A stretch of DNA of 64,000 bases from Halalkalibacter oceani (GTDB lineage: Bacteria > Bacillota > Bacilli > Bacillales > Bacillaceae_D): assembly GCF_023715605.1 (NCBI RefSeq), contig NZ_JAMBOL010000014.1:1-64000 (forward strand), in the 5' to 3' direction. Position numbers and translations under genes: made by a program. Positions 8,590 to 18,047 of this stretch are shown piece by piece (within the stretch, counting starts at the first letter, position 1; every line of letters begins with the position of its first letter). Below the pieces are notes generated by a model. It did no database searches and was not told the origin of the DNA. It was given only the letters and a program-made list of their open reading frames with translations.

Positions 8590-9186
8590 TTGCATAAAAC
8601 CAAGTTTCAATTGAAACGTGAGGCTACCTACCGTCAACTAATTGAATCAGGGTTGGCTTGTTTTTTGGAAAAAGGCTTTGCGGCAACGAGAATTGAAGAC
8701 ATTGTGGAGCGAGCTGGATTCACGAGAGGTGCGTTTTATTTCCATTTCAATACGAAGGAGGAGGTTTTTTTTCACTTATTGGAGGAGAGGGCTAGGCAGA
8801 GGAGTGGTTGGATAGACCTTCCCCGTAAGTACAACAAAGATGAAACAACGCTGGAGCAAGTATTGGACAAGTGCCTGTTCGAGTTGGAAAGCCGAATGAA
8901 GGATGAGCGAAAATGGTTTTTGGTTCTGATCGATTTCTATTTGCAGACGAAGGAGGATCCAGAAGCCCGTAACAGGCTAAGGAAGTACTATCAGGCTTGG
9001 ATCAATGAGATTGCGATGTTTGTCGATGTTCTGAAAGAAGGCGGTTGGGTTGCAAGCGATAAAGACAGCAGCCTGATTGCGGCGCAAATGTGGGGGTTCA
9101 GCGAAGGTTACTCCGCGACCTCTTTTTTATTTGGTACGTTTGATCCCAACATAATGCTTGAGGGATTCATCAAGCTTTTGAAATAA
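8590..9186 (+). CDS. TetR/AcrR-family transcriptional regulator
   Basis: A 198-aa TetR-family repressor. The N-terminal DNA-binding domain (about 8-55) shows GLACFLEKGFAATRIEDIVERAG and then GAFYFHFNTKEEVF, the family signature. The remaining helical domain binds an unknown ligand. I prefer the TTG at 8590, which has AGAGGTG six bases upstream, over the in-frame GTG at 8581 that overlaps this site. No transporter or enzyme gene lies next to it, so its target may be itself or a lost neighbour. Confidence 0.88.
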   Translation: MHKTKFQLKREATYRQLIESGLACFLEKGFAATRIEDIVERAGFTRGAFYFHFNTKEEVFFHLLEERARQRSGWIDLPRKYNKDETTLEQVLDKCLFELESRMKDERKWFLVLIDFYLQTKEDPEARNRLRKYYQAWINEIAMFVDVLKEGGWVASDKDSSLIAAQMWGFSEGYSATSFLFGTFDPNIMLEGFIKLLK

Positions 9187-9372
9187 AATGAAAGGCGAAG
9201 GAAGGGTAATGGCTAAACGGCATCTATTGTTCATTCGTCTAGTTAAAGTAAATACAAATTTCACTAATTTGTTCAAGTGTTATGCAAGGAACTGCTGTGG
9301 GTCCTGAGCTTTTCACTGTTAGGCGTATCACAAGTGATTGTAAAACGGAGGCAGCAAAAGATGGGAATATGA
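9187..9372. other. Intergenic stretch, no gene seen
   Basis: Short frames only. It precedes a decayed small membrane protein frame; no terminator or promoter is convincing. Confidence 0.3.
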
Positions 9373-9622
9373 TATTCAAGTGAAAACGTATTTGTTAGTC
9401 GAGATTATGAAAAAGAAGGACTCATTAAGGTTATTCCTTACATGGGTTTCTTTATTTCTAGAGTGTTAAGAGTTGTAAGTTTAATTCTTACTGTTATTGC
9501 CGACAAACAAAAAAGAAATAGGGTTTACAAAGAATGTAGCCCCTATTGTGATTGGTCTCATTTTATTGATTTATCTCTTAGCGTTTGTATTAATGATGAT
9601 TGGTTTCTTAGCAAGATCTTAA
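9373..9622 (+). pseudogene. Frameshifted small membrane protein frame
   Basis: The first frame (from 9373, after a TGA) reads ENVFVSRDYEKEGLIKVI then MGFFISRVLRVVSLILTVIADKQ. Skipping one A within the six-A run at about 9509-9515 joins it to a second frame reading KEIGFTKNVAPIVIG, a hydrophobic helix (LILLIYLLAFVLMMIGFL) and a stop at 9620-9622. The join gives a coherent two-helix small protein, suggesting a one-base insertion in a homopolymer. Family unknown. A sequencing error is possible. Confidence 0.35.
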
Positions 9623-9838
9623 CTTCTTTGATGACAATCTATTATCTATCATTTGATTGATGGTAATAGTCAACTAGCTTAGGAGGAGCTCAGATTGCTA
9701 AAAACATAGTCATGCGAGACTCCCACCGATTAGGTCGTAAGTTAGGGCTTGCGGCTTGAGTTGTGGTAGCCTCAATCACATGATAACGAGCTATTAAGAA
9801 AGTGAATGGCATGACTTCGACTTTAAATGATAAAGCGT
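9623..9838. other. Intergenic stretch between convergent ends
   Basis: About 215 bases beyond the decayed frame and the 3' end of the MalT-like gene. No clear terminator hairpin was found. Confidence 0.3.
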
Positions 9839-12427
9839 TTATTCCAGCAGCTTGAGGTTCTGAGCAGCAAGTAAAGCCTGGGTTCTGGAGGAGACTCCGA
9901 GCTTTTCATACAGGCGGGAAAGGTACACCCGCACGGTGCCTGGGGATAAGGCAAGTTCTTCGGCCATTTGCTTGTTGGTTGCCCCTTGGTTCAGCAGACG
10001 GAGAAGATTTATTTCATTGCGGTTCAATGGCTCGGCGAGCTCTTCCTTATGCTGCTTTTGGGACATGATTTCTTTTGGAAATGATGCAACTAACTGGTGG
10101 ACATAGTTCTCAGTCACTTCTGAAGAAGGAAACATGGAAGGTTCGTGCTGTTTCACTTTTAAATAATGCATCAAAACAGCTTTCATGTCAGCTCCATCAT
10201 CCAGAAAGCTTCGTACATATCGATTTTGTTCGCCTAGCATTAGTGCTTCGTGGATGTGTTGCGTAGCTTTGTCCTTTAGTCCTCGCTGGTATTCTAATAA
10301 AGATTGCAAAGCTGAAATTTCCACTAGGCTCGAGATTAGTTGCTCTCTTGCCGCCTGAGGCTTCATTCGCTCCAGAAGGCGGAGCGCTTCCGCTTCCTTG
10401 CGTTGCTTGCCGAGCAGACGCACCAGTGCTATATTAGCATATTCTTGGTTGAAAGCTGGGTACGCCTCGGCGGTTAAGCCTAGTTTTTCGGCTTCTTTTT
10501 TTGCTTGTATGAGCCGGCCTTCGAGCAGGTACAATCGAATTTGAAAAGCATGAAGCAGTCGCAGCCAGTGGGCTTCGGAAGTAGACTGGATCGCATCACG
10601 AATCCGTTCGTGAGCAAGATCAAAATTTTGGTCGACGATGTGGAAGCGTGCTTGCATAATCACCAGTGGAATGAACAATCCGGGAACTGGCATCTGCAAC
10701 GTATTTCTTTCGACCTCATTCAGTAGCTTGCGGCTTTTGTCCAACTCGTTCCATTCGTAATAGCCTTCGCACAAAGATTGTTTCACATATAAGTTAATGA
10801 GCGATTGTGTCCAGCCATGAGATTCCAGAATTTCATTGAACATGCGACCAATGGTGTCTGTATCAGCAGAGAGAACGCCCTTGAGACCGAGTGGTGTGCG
10901 TCTTACTAGAGGCTCTGACAAGTTATAGTTGTAATTGTAAAAAACAGCGTTTTCCGGCAATATGCGGTCTCGTATACCTTCAACGAATTTCAACCACTTT
11001 TTGAAGTCCCCATTTAGAAACATCAAGTTGGCGCGAACAAACAGGATGCCACTTTGTAGCTGTCCTTTGCGACTTGGTTCATCTATTGACGAGCTTTCCT
11101 GCTCCACTTTTTCCAATAACCGGTCCGCTTCAAGAAAGTCGCTGTTTAGCAAGAGTACAAAGGCGTACAAGAGAGACATCTCTGGAGTAAGTAAGGTTTT
11201 ATCCGGTATGCGCTGAAACCAAAGAAGCAAAGTCTTGTGCTCTCCTTGGCGCAGCACATTAGGGAGATTTTGCGCTAAATATCTTTGGGTCAAGTCAAAA
11301 TCTTGTGCTTCCAATGCGTGATGGATGGCCTCGTCCATGAAGCCGTATGAGGCGAGGCATTCACTCGCCATACGATTAGCTCTAAGCCATCCTTCAGGGC
11401 TGTTCTTTTTAAACATTCCCTGTAGAAACTGCGCAAACAAATGATGATAACGGAACCAACTATTTTGATCGTCAAGTGGGATAATGAACAGATTTAATTG
11501 TTTGATCATCTCTAACATATCCCTGCTGTTTGAACGATTTGTGATTGCATCGGTAATCGGAGCATTCATCCTGGAGAGGACCGAACTATCTAACAAAAAC
11601 GTATACAATTCATCAGGGAGACCTGACATTACTTCCTGAAACAAAAAATCTGAAACGTTCCGATGGTCTCCGTTGAACTCTTGAATAAAGTGATCGTAGT
11701 CGGTTTTTGAACGAATCGAGAGTGTTACCAACTGTAAACCTGCCGCCCAGCCACCCGTCTGTTCATGCAGTTTTCCAATTTGTTGGTGCGATAACTCGAG
11801 CTCGTTAACATTTGTGTAAAACAACTCGGCTTCATCCAAGGTAAATTGAAGTTGCTCCATATCGATGCTACTAACTTCGTTTTGAACAGTCCATTTGGCT
11901 GTAGAAAAGGGTAGCTCTTTGCGGGAAGAAATGATCATATGTATCGTAGACGGGAGGTAATGGATGAAATAGGTAATGCTGTCATGGATATGCGCATCAT
12001 TTATGATGTGGTAATCATCTATAAGAATGGCGATTTCTTTGGAAGACGCAAAAAGTTCATTAATAAGCGAATCTAAAAAGCTATATATAGAAGAGCCAGA
12101 TAAGGCTCGCTCCAGATTATAGATATGTTCTCGGTTTAATTGAGGTAGCACAGATGCTATGGCATGAAGGATATAGCGCCAAAACCTGACCGTATCATTA
12201 TCCATCTCATCGAGAGAAAGCCAGACACAAGGTAGCGAATTTGAATCCGCCCATTGAGTCAACAACGTAGTCTTTCCGAAACCAGCGGGAGCCGTTACGA
12301 TTGTCAATCTACCCTTCGATCCAGCATTAAGGGTATCCAATAAACGACTTCGTAAAACACTGCTATCTTTTGGAACAGGCAGGGTGATTTTTGTTTTTAG
12401 AATCGTTGGCTGAATTTGATTGGTCAT
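9839..12427 (-). CDS. MalT-like ATP-dependent LuxR-type transcriptional activator (LAL family)
   Basis: A large STAND-type regulator of 862 aa. An N-terminal P-loop module has Walker A APAGFGKTT (46-54) and an acidic Walker B strand (IAILIDDYH). A long helical, TPR-like middle follows, and the C-terminal LuxR-type helix-turn-helix (about 800-862) has NEINLLRLLNQGATNKQMAEEL in two parts and TVRVYLSRLYEKLGV. MalT-family proteins use ATP binding and an inducer to oligomerise and activate transcription. I take the ATG at 12427, preceded by GGTGAGGTAATC, rather than the upstream in-frame start at 12496. It diverges from the adjacent surface-protein gene, whose promoter has a good -10 but a poor -35, so that gene is the likely target (inference). 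Confidence 0.88.
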   Translation of the reverse strand: MTNQIQPTILKTKITLPVPKDSSVLRSRLLDTLNAGSKGRLTIVTAPAGFGKTTLLTQWADSNSLPCVWLSLDEMDNDTVRFWRYILHAIASVLPQLNREHIYNLERALSGSSIYSFLDSLINELFASSKEIAILIDDYHIINDAHIHDSITYFIHYLPSTIHMIISSRKELPFSTAKWTVQNEVSSIDMEQLQFTLDEAELFYTNVNELELSHQQIGKLHEQTGGWAAGLQLVTLSIRSKTDYDHFIQEFNGDHRNVSDFLFQEVMSGLPDELYTFLLDSSVLSRMNAPITDAITNRSNSRDMLEMIKQLNLFIIPLDDQNSWFRYHHLFAQFLQGMFKKNSPEGWLRANRMASECLASYGFMDEAIHHALEAQDFDLTQRYLAQNLPNVLRQGEHKTLLLWFQRIPDKTLLTPEMSLLYAFVLLLNSDFLEADRLLEKVEQESSSIDEPSRKGQLQSGILFVRANLMFLNGDFKKWLKFVEGIRDRILPENAVFYNYNYNLSEPLVRRTPLGLKGVLSADTDTIGRMFNEILESHGWTQSLINLYVKQSLCEGYYEWNELDKSRKLLNEVERNTLQMPVPGLFIPLVIMQARFHIVDQNFDLAHERIRDAIQSTSEAHWLRLLHAFQIRLYLLEGRLIQAKKEAEKLGLTAEAYPAFNQEYANIALVRLLGKQRKEAEALRLLERMKPQAAREQLISSLVEISALQSLLEYQRGLKDKATQHIHEALMLGEQNRYVRSFLDDGADMKAVLMHYLKVKQHEPSMFPSSEVTENYVHQLVASFPKEIMSQKQHKEELAEPLNRNEINLLRLLNQGATNKQMAEELALSPGTVRVYLSRLYEKLGVSSRTQALLAAQNLKLLE

Positions 12428-12466
12428 GATTACCTCACCGTGTAATTTAGAATATTCGATATACTC

Positions 12467-12532
12467 ATTATACAAAAGTCTGAAAAAAATTAACATTCGT
12501 CAATTTCATTTTTCTCTTTCTTTACTTATAAT
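12467..12532. promoter_or_regulatory. Divergent promoter region between MalT-like regulator and surface protein
   Basis: A -10 box TATAAT lies at 12527-12532 for the rightward gene, with only TTTCAT at the -35 position (17-base spacer). A second TATAAT on the minus strand (12467-12472) serves the regulator. The weak rightward -35 fits activator dependence. Confidence 0.45.
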
Positions 12533-12571
12533 GAGGTGCGACTTAGCTATGGAAAAAAAGGAGAGAGTACT

Positions 12572-15469
12572 GTGAAAATTGTAGAGTATAAAAGGCGAGC
12601 CACAGTAATTGTCCTCATTGTCTTACTGGTGTTCAGTTTCCTCGGTTTTTTGAGGATAGCGAATCAAGAAGTTTATGCCAACACAAACACAAGTTTGTAT
12701 TATACATTGGGTGACCCTGAGTATAGCGTGATGCAAATGAACTTGCAAAATGGTTCCGCTCCTGAGACGCTTGCTAAGCAAGGTGCTTTTTTTGAACCTA
12801 GAGCGATTGCTGTTGATTCAGAAGGTGGATACATCTACTATTCAGCGAGAGATCGTATATACAAAATGAAGCAGGATACATTACAAGAAGTTGCTCAATA
12901 TGACAACCCTAGTGGTTATGTAATAAATGAGTTCGCTTTGGATGCCAGTAATCATAAGTTGTACTTTTCAGATGCCTATGGAGATGGATCAGGAACGTTT
13001 TTTTCAAGAGTGTTAGTCCTAGACTTAACGAATGGTTCCATCGATCTGCTCTATGATACGCCTACCGATGGCTTTGTCTTTCTTTTTGGGCTCTCGGTTT
13101 CCCATAATGGGGACTATCTTTATTTTCAAATAAGGGATTTATATGGTGATTCTAGTATTTATCGCATGGATACAGGGGGATTGAATGTCGAGGAATGGAT
13201 TTCGGATATTGGGAACCCCATTCGTGCAGTTGTTGATCCAACAACCGATGAGCTTTATTTTTCTGATGAGAGGATGATTCGCAAAGCTAGCTTGAGTACA
13301 GGAGCTGTACAGAGTGAGCCTTATTATTCAGGAGAGCACCATATTTCAGCTATTGCGCGAGATCCAAGTGATGGGACGATTTACTTTGGTATATCCGACA
13401 ATACGTTTGTCATCTCTATGTATCGAGTGATTTCAAGTAGTGAGGCAGAACTTGTTGTTGCCGATATAGGTCGTGTCAATGACATGGTCATTGCAGAGGT
13501 GCCCCAGCCCCTCACCTATACCTTAGAGCCGATTGACGATATAAAACTTCCAGATCTTGTTGAAGGGTATAAGCCGGAAGATAAATGGCCTAGAAACATT
13601 CTTCTTAGAAATACTGGAGCGGGTACGTTGAGGAATGTTTATGCAAGTATAGATGGTCCAGGTAAAGATGCTTTTATTTTGCAACAACCTTATTCACCGA
13701 TAGAGACAACGACCAATATGTCAGTAGAAGCGAAGAATGAATTAGCAGCGGGAAACTATAGAGCTACGGTCACGATAACAGCTGACAATATGGAGCCTGT
13801 GAGTTTTCAAGTTACTCAAGAGGTCCATACCTACTCGATAGCGCCAATTAACGATCAGACATTGACGGAGCTTGTGTCTGGATATGCATCGGGAACACAA
13901 GAGACGAGAAGTGTGGAGGTCGTGAGGACGGGTACGGGCATACTTAGAAATGTATCCGCCAACATAAGCGGGACGAATGCAGAGGCCTTTGAGATCACCC
14001 AACCAGCAACCACGATAGTTGGAGAATCTTCCTCATTTACTGTGAAAGCGAAGGATGAGCTAACGTCGGGCTTGTATACAGCAACAATTACGATCACAGC
14101 CGACCATATACAACCAATGAGCTTTCAAGTGACGCAAACTATACTTCCATCGACTGAGGCAAGGTTGGGAGGATTGAGTATAGCTGAGGGCCCGCTCACC
14201 CCTTCCTTTGATCCCGACGTCATGCATTATACATCTCACGTTCCTCATGAACGCGATAGTATAACGCTTGCAGCATCCACACTTCATACACAGGCAACCT
14301 ATACGGTTTACAATGACAAAGGGGAAATCGTGACAGGACCTGCGGTATTAAAGGTTGGAAAGAACCTGTTTGAAATTCACGTAACAGCTGAAGACGGTGA
14401 GGCTACTGAGATTTATGTGATTGAAGTAACACGAGCGCCTTCTAGCAATACGGACATTCATTCACTAAGCTTGCAAGGCATCACACTAAATGAGACGGTA
14501 AGTGCGAATGTGTATCAATATACAGCAACAGTACCCAACGGGGTGGCTGTAACAGATCTTCAGGTGGAGACAGTGGATATGAAAGCCTCGGTCAGTGCTT
14601 TGACCGTTAACGGAGCGTTCGCGGACAATCCAATTCCATTGACAGTAGGCTCCAATAGAATAGAGGTCACCATTCTGGCTCAAGATGGCGTAACCGAGCA
14701 AACCTACACGATCATTGTTACAAGGGTAGCTTCCGATAATGTGCTGTTGAGCAGTCTCGACGTAAACGAAGGTATGCTGTCTCCAACCTTCGACCCGTCA
14801 ATCTACGCCTATTCTATAGAGGTTTCTCATAATACAACGTCAGTGAGTATCACGCCTGTGGTCGATCATAAAAATGCCGAATTAAAGATTAATGGAGAGC
14901 CACAAGCAAGTGGCTCCCCGATCAGGATACCACTAAAGGTCGGAACCACGAACGTGCTTATCGAGATTGAAGCCGAGGACGGGATTCATTCATCGACCTA
15001 CACGCTAGCGATTCAGAGAGCTGCAAGCAGCAATGCTGCACTTGAGGATTTAAAACTAATCGGTGGAACGTTGTCACCGGCTTTCGCTGCCGATCAGTTC
15101 ACCTACGATGTGGTTGTACCTTATTCGGTTTCACAGGTAAGCGTCTTAGCAACAGCTTATGATCCGTATGCTGTCTTAAGGATGAATGGCCATATCGCTT
15201 TAAGCGGTGAACCTTCTGCTCCTATTGAACTTGAAGTGGGAAGCAATATGATTACGGTTGAAGTGACGGCACAAGACGGGATGACAGTGCAGGAATATCA
15301 GATCAACGTCAATCGGTCGAAGAAGTCGAATAACAGCAATCCCCCACAAAGGGATAAGAAAGAAATTCCAGATGACTCTCCAGAATTATTCATAGATGAG
15401 CTCAGAGCACAATTTCAAATGGTGACGGAATTATTTAGGTCTTATTTGAGGTCAATAGGTATCTTTTGA
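12572..15469 (+). CDS. Large exported protein with propeller-like, Ig-like and four cadherin-like domains
   Basis: A 965-aa surface or secreted protein. Residues 10-28 are a signal or anchor helix. About 42-315 are repeated YYTL/LYFSD strands like a beta-propeller. Two related modules follow (TYTLEPIDDIKLPDL, TYSIAPINDQTLTEL). From about 529, 626, 724 and 822 start four cadherin-like beta-sandwich repeats (LS...GTLSPAF....YDVVVPYS), as in many Paenibacillus and Bacillus envelope proteins. The GTG at 12572, with AAAGGAG upstream, is preferred to an earlier in-frame GTG at 12536. The C-terminus (about 916-965) has no SLH or LPXTG anchor, although SLH-coding debris lies just downstream, so the present stop may have cut the protein from its anchor. 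Divergent from the MalT-like regulator. Confidence 0.82.
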   Translation: MKIVEYKRRATVIVLIVLLVFSFLGFLRIANQEVYANTNTSLYYTLGDPEYSVMQMNLQNGSAPETLAKQGAFFEPRAIAVDSEGGYIYYSARDRIYKMKQDTLQEVAQYDNPSGYVINEFALDASNHKLYFSDAYGDGSGTFFSRVLVLDLTNGSIDLLYDTPTDGFVFLFGLSVSHNGDYLYFQIRDLYGDSSIYRMDTGGLNVEEWISDIGNPIRAVVDPTTDELYFSDERMIRKASLSTGAVQSEPYYSGEHHISAIARDPSDGTIYFGISDNTFVISMYRVISSSEAELVVADIGRVNDMVIAEVPQPLTYTLEPIDDIKLPDLVEGYKPEDKWPRNILLRNTGAGTLRNVYASIDGPGKDAFILQQPYSPIETTTNMSVEAKNELAAGNYRATVTITADNMEPVSFQVTQEVHTYSIAPINDQTLTELVSGYASGTQETRSVEVVRTGTGILRNVSANISGTNAEAFEITQPATTIVGESSSFTVKAKDELTSGLYTATITITADHIQPMSFQVTQTILPSTEARLGGLSIAEGPLTPSFDPDVMHYTSHVPHERDSITLAASTLHTQATYTVYNDKGEIVTGPAVLKVGKNLFEIHVTAEDGEATEIYVIEVTRAPSSNTDIHSLSLQGITLNETVSANVYQYTATVPNGVAVTDLQVETVDMKASVSALTVNGAFADNPIPLTVGSNRIEVTILAQDGVTEQTYTIIVTRVASDNVLLSSLDVNEGMLSPTFDPSIYAYSIEVSHNTTSVSITPVVDHKNAELKINGEPQASGSPIRIPLKVGTTNVLIEIEAEDGIHSSTYTLAIQRAASSNAALEDLKLIGGTLSPAFAADQFTYDVVVPYSVSQVSVLATAYDPYAVLRMNGHIALSGEPSAPIELEVGSNMITVEVTAQDGMTVQEYQINVNRSKKSNNSNPPQRDKKEIPDDSPELFIDELRAQFQMVTELFRSYLRSIGIF

Positions 15470-15860
15470 AGTTAGGTCTTGAACAAGCGGAAGAAACCTC
15501 GGCTGATGTTACGATTAATTTTTCACCTGGGGAGTACCATGTAATTAAACACGTGAGCTCAAAAGGGATTAAGAATGAAAAAGGGAAGTATGGAGCAAAA
15601 TTTTCTTTCCTTGAGAGGAGAAAGTAAAAAAATGTGTCGTTTGCTGAAGAAACAATTGTTGCTCGGATTAGCTTTCCAAAGCGTTGAGCAAGAGGTGGGT
15701 GTAGCCTCTCAGTCTTTTTCCTTTGGTGATGGTTCAGCTGATGGCCCTTTTCTTATTGAACCGCAGAGCAGCTGAATGCTGTAAATGGGGAAAAGGAGCG
15801 ACTCGCGCAGAGACGGCGGTTCTTCTTAGCCGAATGTTAGAAAGCATTGGTTCGAATTGA
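15439..15860 (+). pseudogene. Debris of an SLH-domain protein downstream of the cadherin-like gene
   Basis: Three overlapping broken frames. The first (15439-15627) reads VTINFSPGEYHVIKHVSSKG and ends in FLERRK, with no start codon and no recognised family. The last (15789-15860) reads GKGATRAETAVLLSRMLESI, an unmistakable end of an SLH domain (TRAE...LLSRML). Stops and frame changes separate them. Either the upstream surface protein once ran into this SLH anchor, or another SLH gene was deleted here. Confidence 0.6.
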
Positions 15861-15882
15861 CGAAAAATATGTTACAAAATAA

Positions 15883-15930
15883 AATCTCCATCGTGCCACT
15901 ATCTAAGGTGGTATCGATGGAGGTTTTTTT
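15883..15930 (+). terminator. Rho-independent terminator
   Basis: Stem CTCCATCG(TG)CCAC / GTGG(TAT)CGATGGAG with an 8-base loop, followed by TTTTTTT. It closes the surface-protein transcription unit. Confidence 0.85.
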
Positions 15931-16014
15931 GGCAGAAGGATCTTATAACGGTGTTTCGCTGGAATTTCCAAGATCGACTGAAATTGCGGGATAACAGCTT
16001 AACTAGTTTTTGGT

Positions 16015-16161
16015 ATGATAATCAAAAATGTAGAAGAAATGGGCTGGCGTCTTTTTGTTCAAGTCATGACAGATGAAGAAGGCAACCACTTTACCAAAAA
16101 AGACAACCCTAATAGTGAAATTCGCATGATCTCTTCTTCTGCGTACATACTATCCTTATAA
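16015..16161 (+). CDS. Small hypothetical ORF or gene remnant
   Basis: A 48-codon frame starting at ATG 16015 (MIIKNVEEMGWRLFVQV ...) and ending at TAA 16159. Composition is protein-like, but no ribosome binding site is evident and no family is recognised. It may be the surviving end of a deleted gene. Confidence 0.25.
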   Translation: MIIKNVEEMGWRLFVQVMTDEEGNHFTKKDNPNSEIRMISSSAYILSL

Positions 16162-16175
16162 ATGACTGGGCGGAG

Positions 16176-17024
16176 ATGAGGAAAATGACGGAAAACCAAC
16201 TTAAACATACATATTTGGTCATCGATCATCTTCGCGTCTATTGTGAGTATTGGATCGATCAGAGCAAGCCGGCGATGTTTCTGATTCACGGCTTTGCCTC
16301 TTCCACCTATACATTTCACCGTTTGATACCCCTGCTTAAGGAGCATTTTTCAATTTTCGCGATTGACCTTCCGGGGTTTGGCCGGAGTGACAAATCAACC
16401 TCATTTACCTATTCGTTTCAAAATTATGCGCAACTTGTAGCGAAGTGCCTGAAATATTTCGGCCTAGAGCGGGTCATTATCGTCGGTCATTCGATGGGCG
16501 GGCAGATCGCCTTGTATACGGCGAAATTAGTTCCGGATCAAGTCGATAAATTGGTGCTGCTAAATAGTTCCGGCTATTTGAAAAAAGTAAAGAAATCCCT
16601 GATGTACAGTTCATATATGCCCTTTTTTCCTGCTTTCGTTCAGTGGTATGTCGGACGGAAGGAAGTAAAGGACTATTTGGAAAATGTGCTGTATAACAAA
16701 GCACTAATTACCGCAGACATGATTGAGGAGTTCGGCCGACCGCTTAAGGAAAGAAACTTCTATAAATCACTCGTCCGGCTGGCGCGCCATCGTGAGGGTG
16801 ACCTGACGACGGAACAGCTGCGCGACATTAGAAAACCGACCTTGCTTTTGTGGGGCGAAGAGGATAAGGTCGTCCCTGTGGCGGTTGGCAGACGCCTTGT
16901 GAAGGAACTGCCTGAAGCGGAGCTGATTACTTACAAGCACACAGGTCATCTGCTTTCGATTGAAAAGCCGCTTGATGTTGTGACGGATATAGTAAGGTAT
17001 ACATGTAGAACCAATTTAGTCTAA
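16176..17024 (+). CDS. Alpha/beta hydrolase
   Basis: A 282-aa serine hydrolase of the alpha/beta fold. The oxyanion segment IHGFASS (37-43), nucleophile elbow GHSMGG with S106, acid D230 in WGEEDKVVP and H258 in HTGHLLSIEKP form a complete catalytic triad. Full length for a YugF/MhpC-like hydrolase. GGCGGAG precedes the start; an ATG at 16185 is an alternative. It is the first gene of a same-strand cluster with UTP-glucose uridylyltransferase, UDP-glucose dehydrogenase and a glycosyltransferase, though 117 bases separate it from gtaB. Substrate unknown; an ester in lipid or envelope metabolism is possible. Confidence 0.85.
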   Translation: MRKMTENQLKHTYLVIDHLRVYCEYWIDQSKPAMFLIHGFASSTYTFHRLIPLLKEHFSIFAIDLPGFGRSDKSTSFTYSFQNYAQLVAKCLKYFGLERVIIVGHSMGGQIALYTAKLVPDQVDKLVLLNSSGYLKKVKKSLMYSSYMPFFPAFVQWYVGRKEVKDYLENVLYNKALITADMIEEFGRPLKERNFYKSLVRLARHREGDLTTEQLRDIRKPTLLLWGEEDKVVPVAVGRRLVKELPEAELITYKHTGHLLSIEKPLDVVTDIVRYTCRTNLV

Positions 17025-17141
17025 AGTTTTCGTAAAAGTCGGGTAAAAAGCGGGGCCTGGATCTTTAAAAAAGCTGTACAGTCCCTTAATATTCACCTGT
17101 TACACTAAAACCTATAAGACGTATGGAATGGGGGTAATGAG

Positions 17142-18023
17142 GTGAAAGTGCGAAAAGCGATCATCCCTGCGGGGGGATTGGGGACCCGGTTTTTACCTGC
17201 TACGAAAGCCCAGCCGAAGGAAATGCTGCCGATCGTCGATAAGCCTACGATTCAATATATTGTCGAGGAAGCTGCCGAGTCCGGCATCGAGGATATTATT
17301 ATTGTCAGTGGACGCGGCAAAAGAGCGATTGAGGATCACTTTGACAGCTCCTACGAATTAGAGAGCGTGCTCGCCGGCAAGGAAAAATGGCGGCAGCTTG
17401 AAGAAGTGAAAACCATTTCGAGCCTGGCCAACATTCATTATATCCGTCAAAAAGAGCCGTTAGGACTCGGTCATGCGATTGCGTGCTGCCAGTCATTTAT
17501 TGGCGATGAGCCGTTTGCTGTACTGCTCGGGGATGATATTGTCCGTTCGGCTATCCCATGTACGAAGCAATTAATGACGATTTATGAGCGCTATCAATCT
17601 CCTGTTGTCGGCGTTCAGCCTGTCCGTGACGAAGAAGTATCGAGATACGGAATTGTCGCACCGGCAGGTTTGGAAATCGAACAAGGTGTGATCGGCGTAT
17701 CAGACCTGGTTGAAAAACCTTCTCTCCACCACGCGCCATCGAACTATGCACTTATGGGACGTTACATCCTCTTACCCGACATCTTCCCACTTCTACACAC
17801 AATTACGCCTGGTGCAGGAGGCGAAATCCAGTTAACTGACGCTTTGAAACAACTGAATCAATCCCATCATGTGCTTGCTTATCACTTCCAGGGAAAACGC
17901 TATGACATTGGCGATAAGCTCGGCTTTCTGAAAGCAACATTGGACTTTGCCATGGAGCGAGAGGGGCTCAGTCAAGAGTTGAGAGCCTACATGGAAGAAC
18001 TGATGAACGTCACAATCGCGTAA
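17142..18023 (+). CDS. gtaB: UTP-glucose-1-phosphate uridylyltransferase
   Basis: Makes UDP-glucose from UTP and glucose-1-phosphate in the cytoplasm. The 293-aa length is typical of GalU/GtaB. The nucleotidyltransferase signature GGLGTRFLPATKAQPKEMLP spans residues 11-30, and VEKP and GGEIQLTDAL occur where expected. It starts with GTG and a GGGGG-rich ribosome site. It is followed 24 bases later by ugd, which oxidises its product, so the pair supplies UDP-glucose and UDP-glucuronate for envelope polymers or glycolipids. An additional copy elsewhere in the genome is common and cannot be excluded. Confidence 0.95.
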   Translation: MKVRKAIIPAGGLGTRFLPATKAQPKEMLPIVDKPTIQYIVEEAAESGIEDIIIVSGRGKRAIEDHFDSSYELESVLAGKEKWRQLEEVKTISSLANIHYIRQKEPLGLGHAIACCQSFIGDEPFAVLLGDDIVRSAIPCTKQLMTIYERYQSPVVGVQPVRDEEVSRYGIVAPAGLEIEQGVIGVSDLVEKPSLHHAPSNYALMGRYILLPDIFPLLHTITPGAGGEIQLTDALKQLNQSHHVLAYHFQGKRYDIGDKLGFLKATLDFAMEREGLSQELRAYMEELMNVTIA

Positions 18024-18047
18024 AGGCGATGAAGGGAGGGGGTCCGC

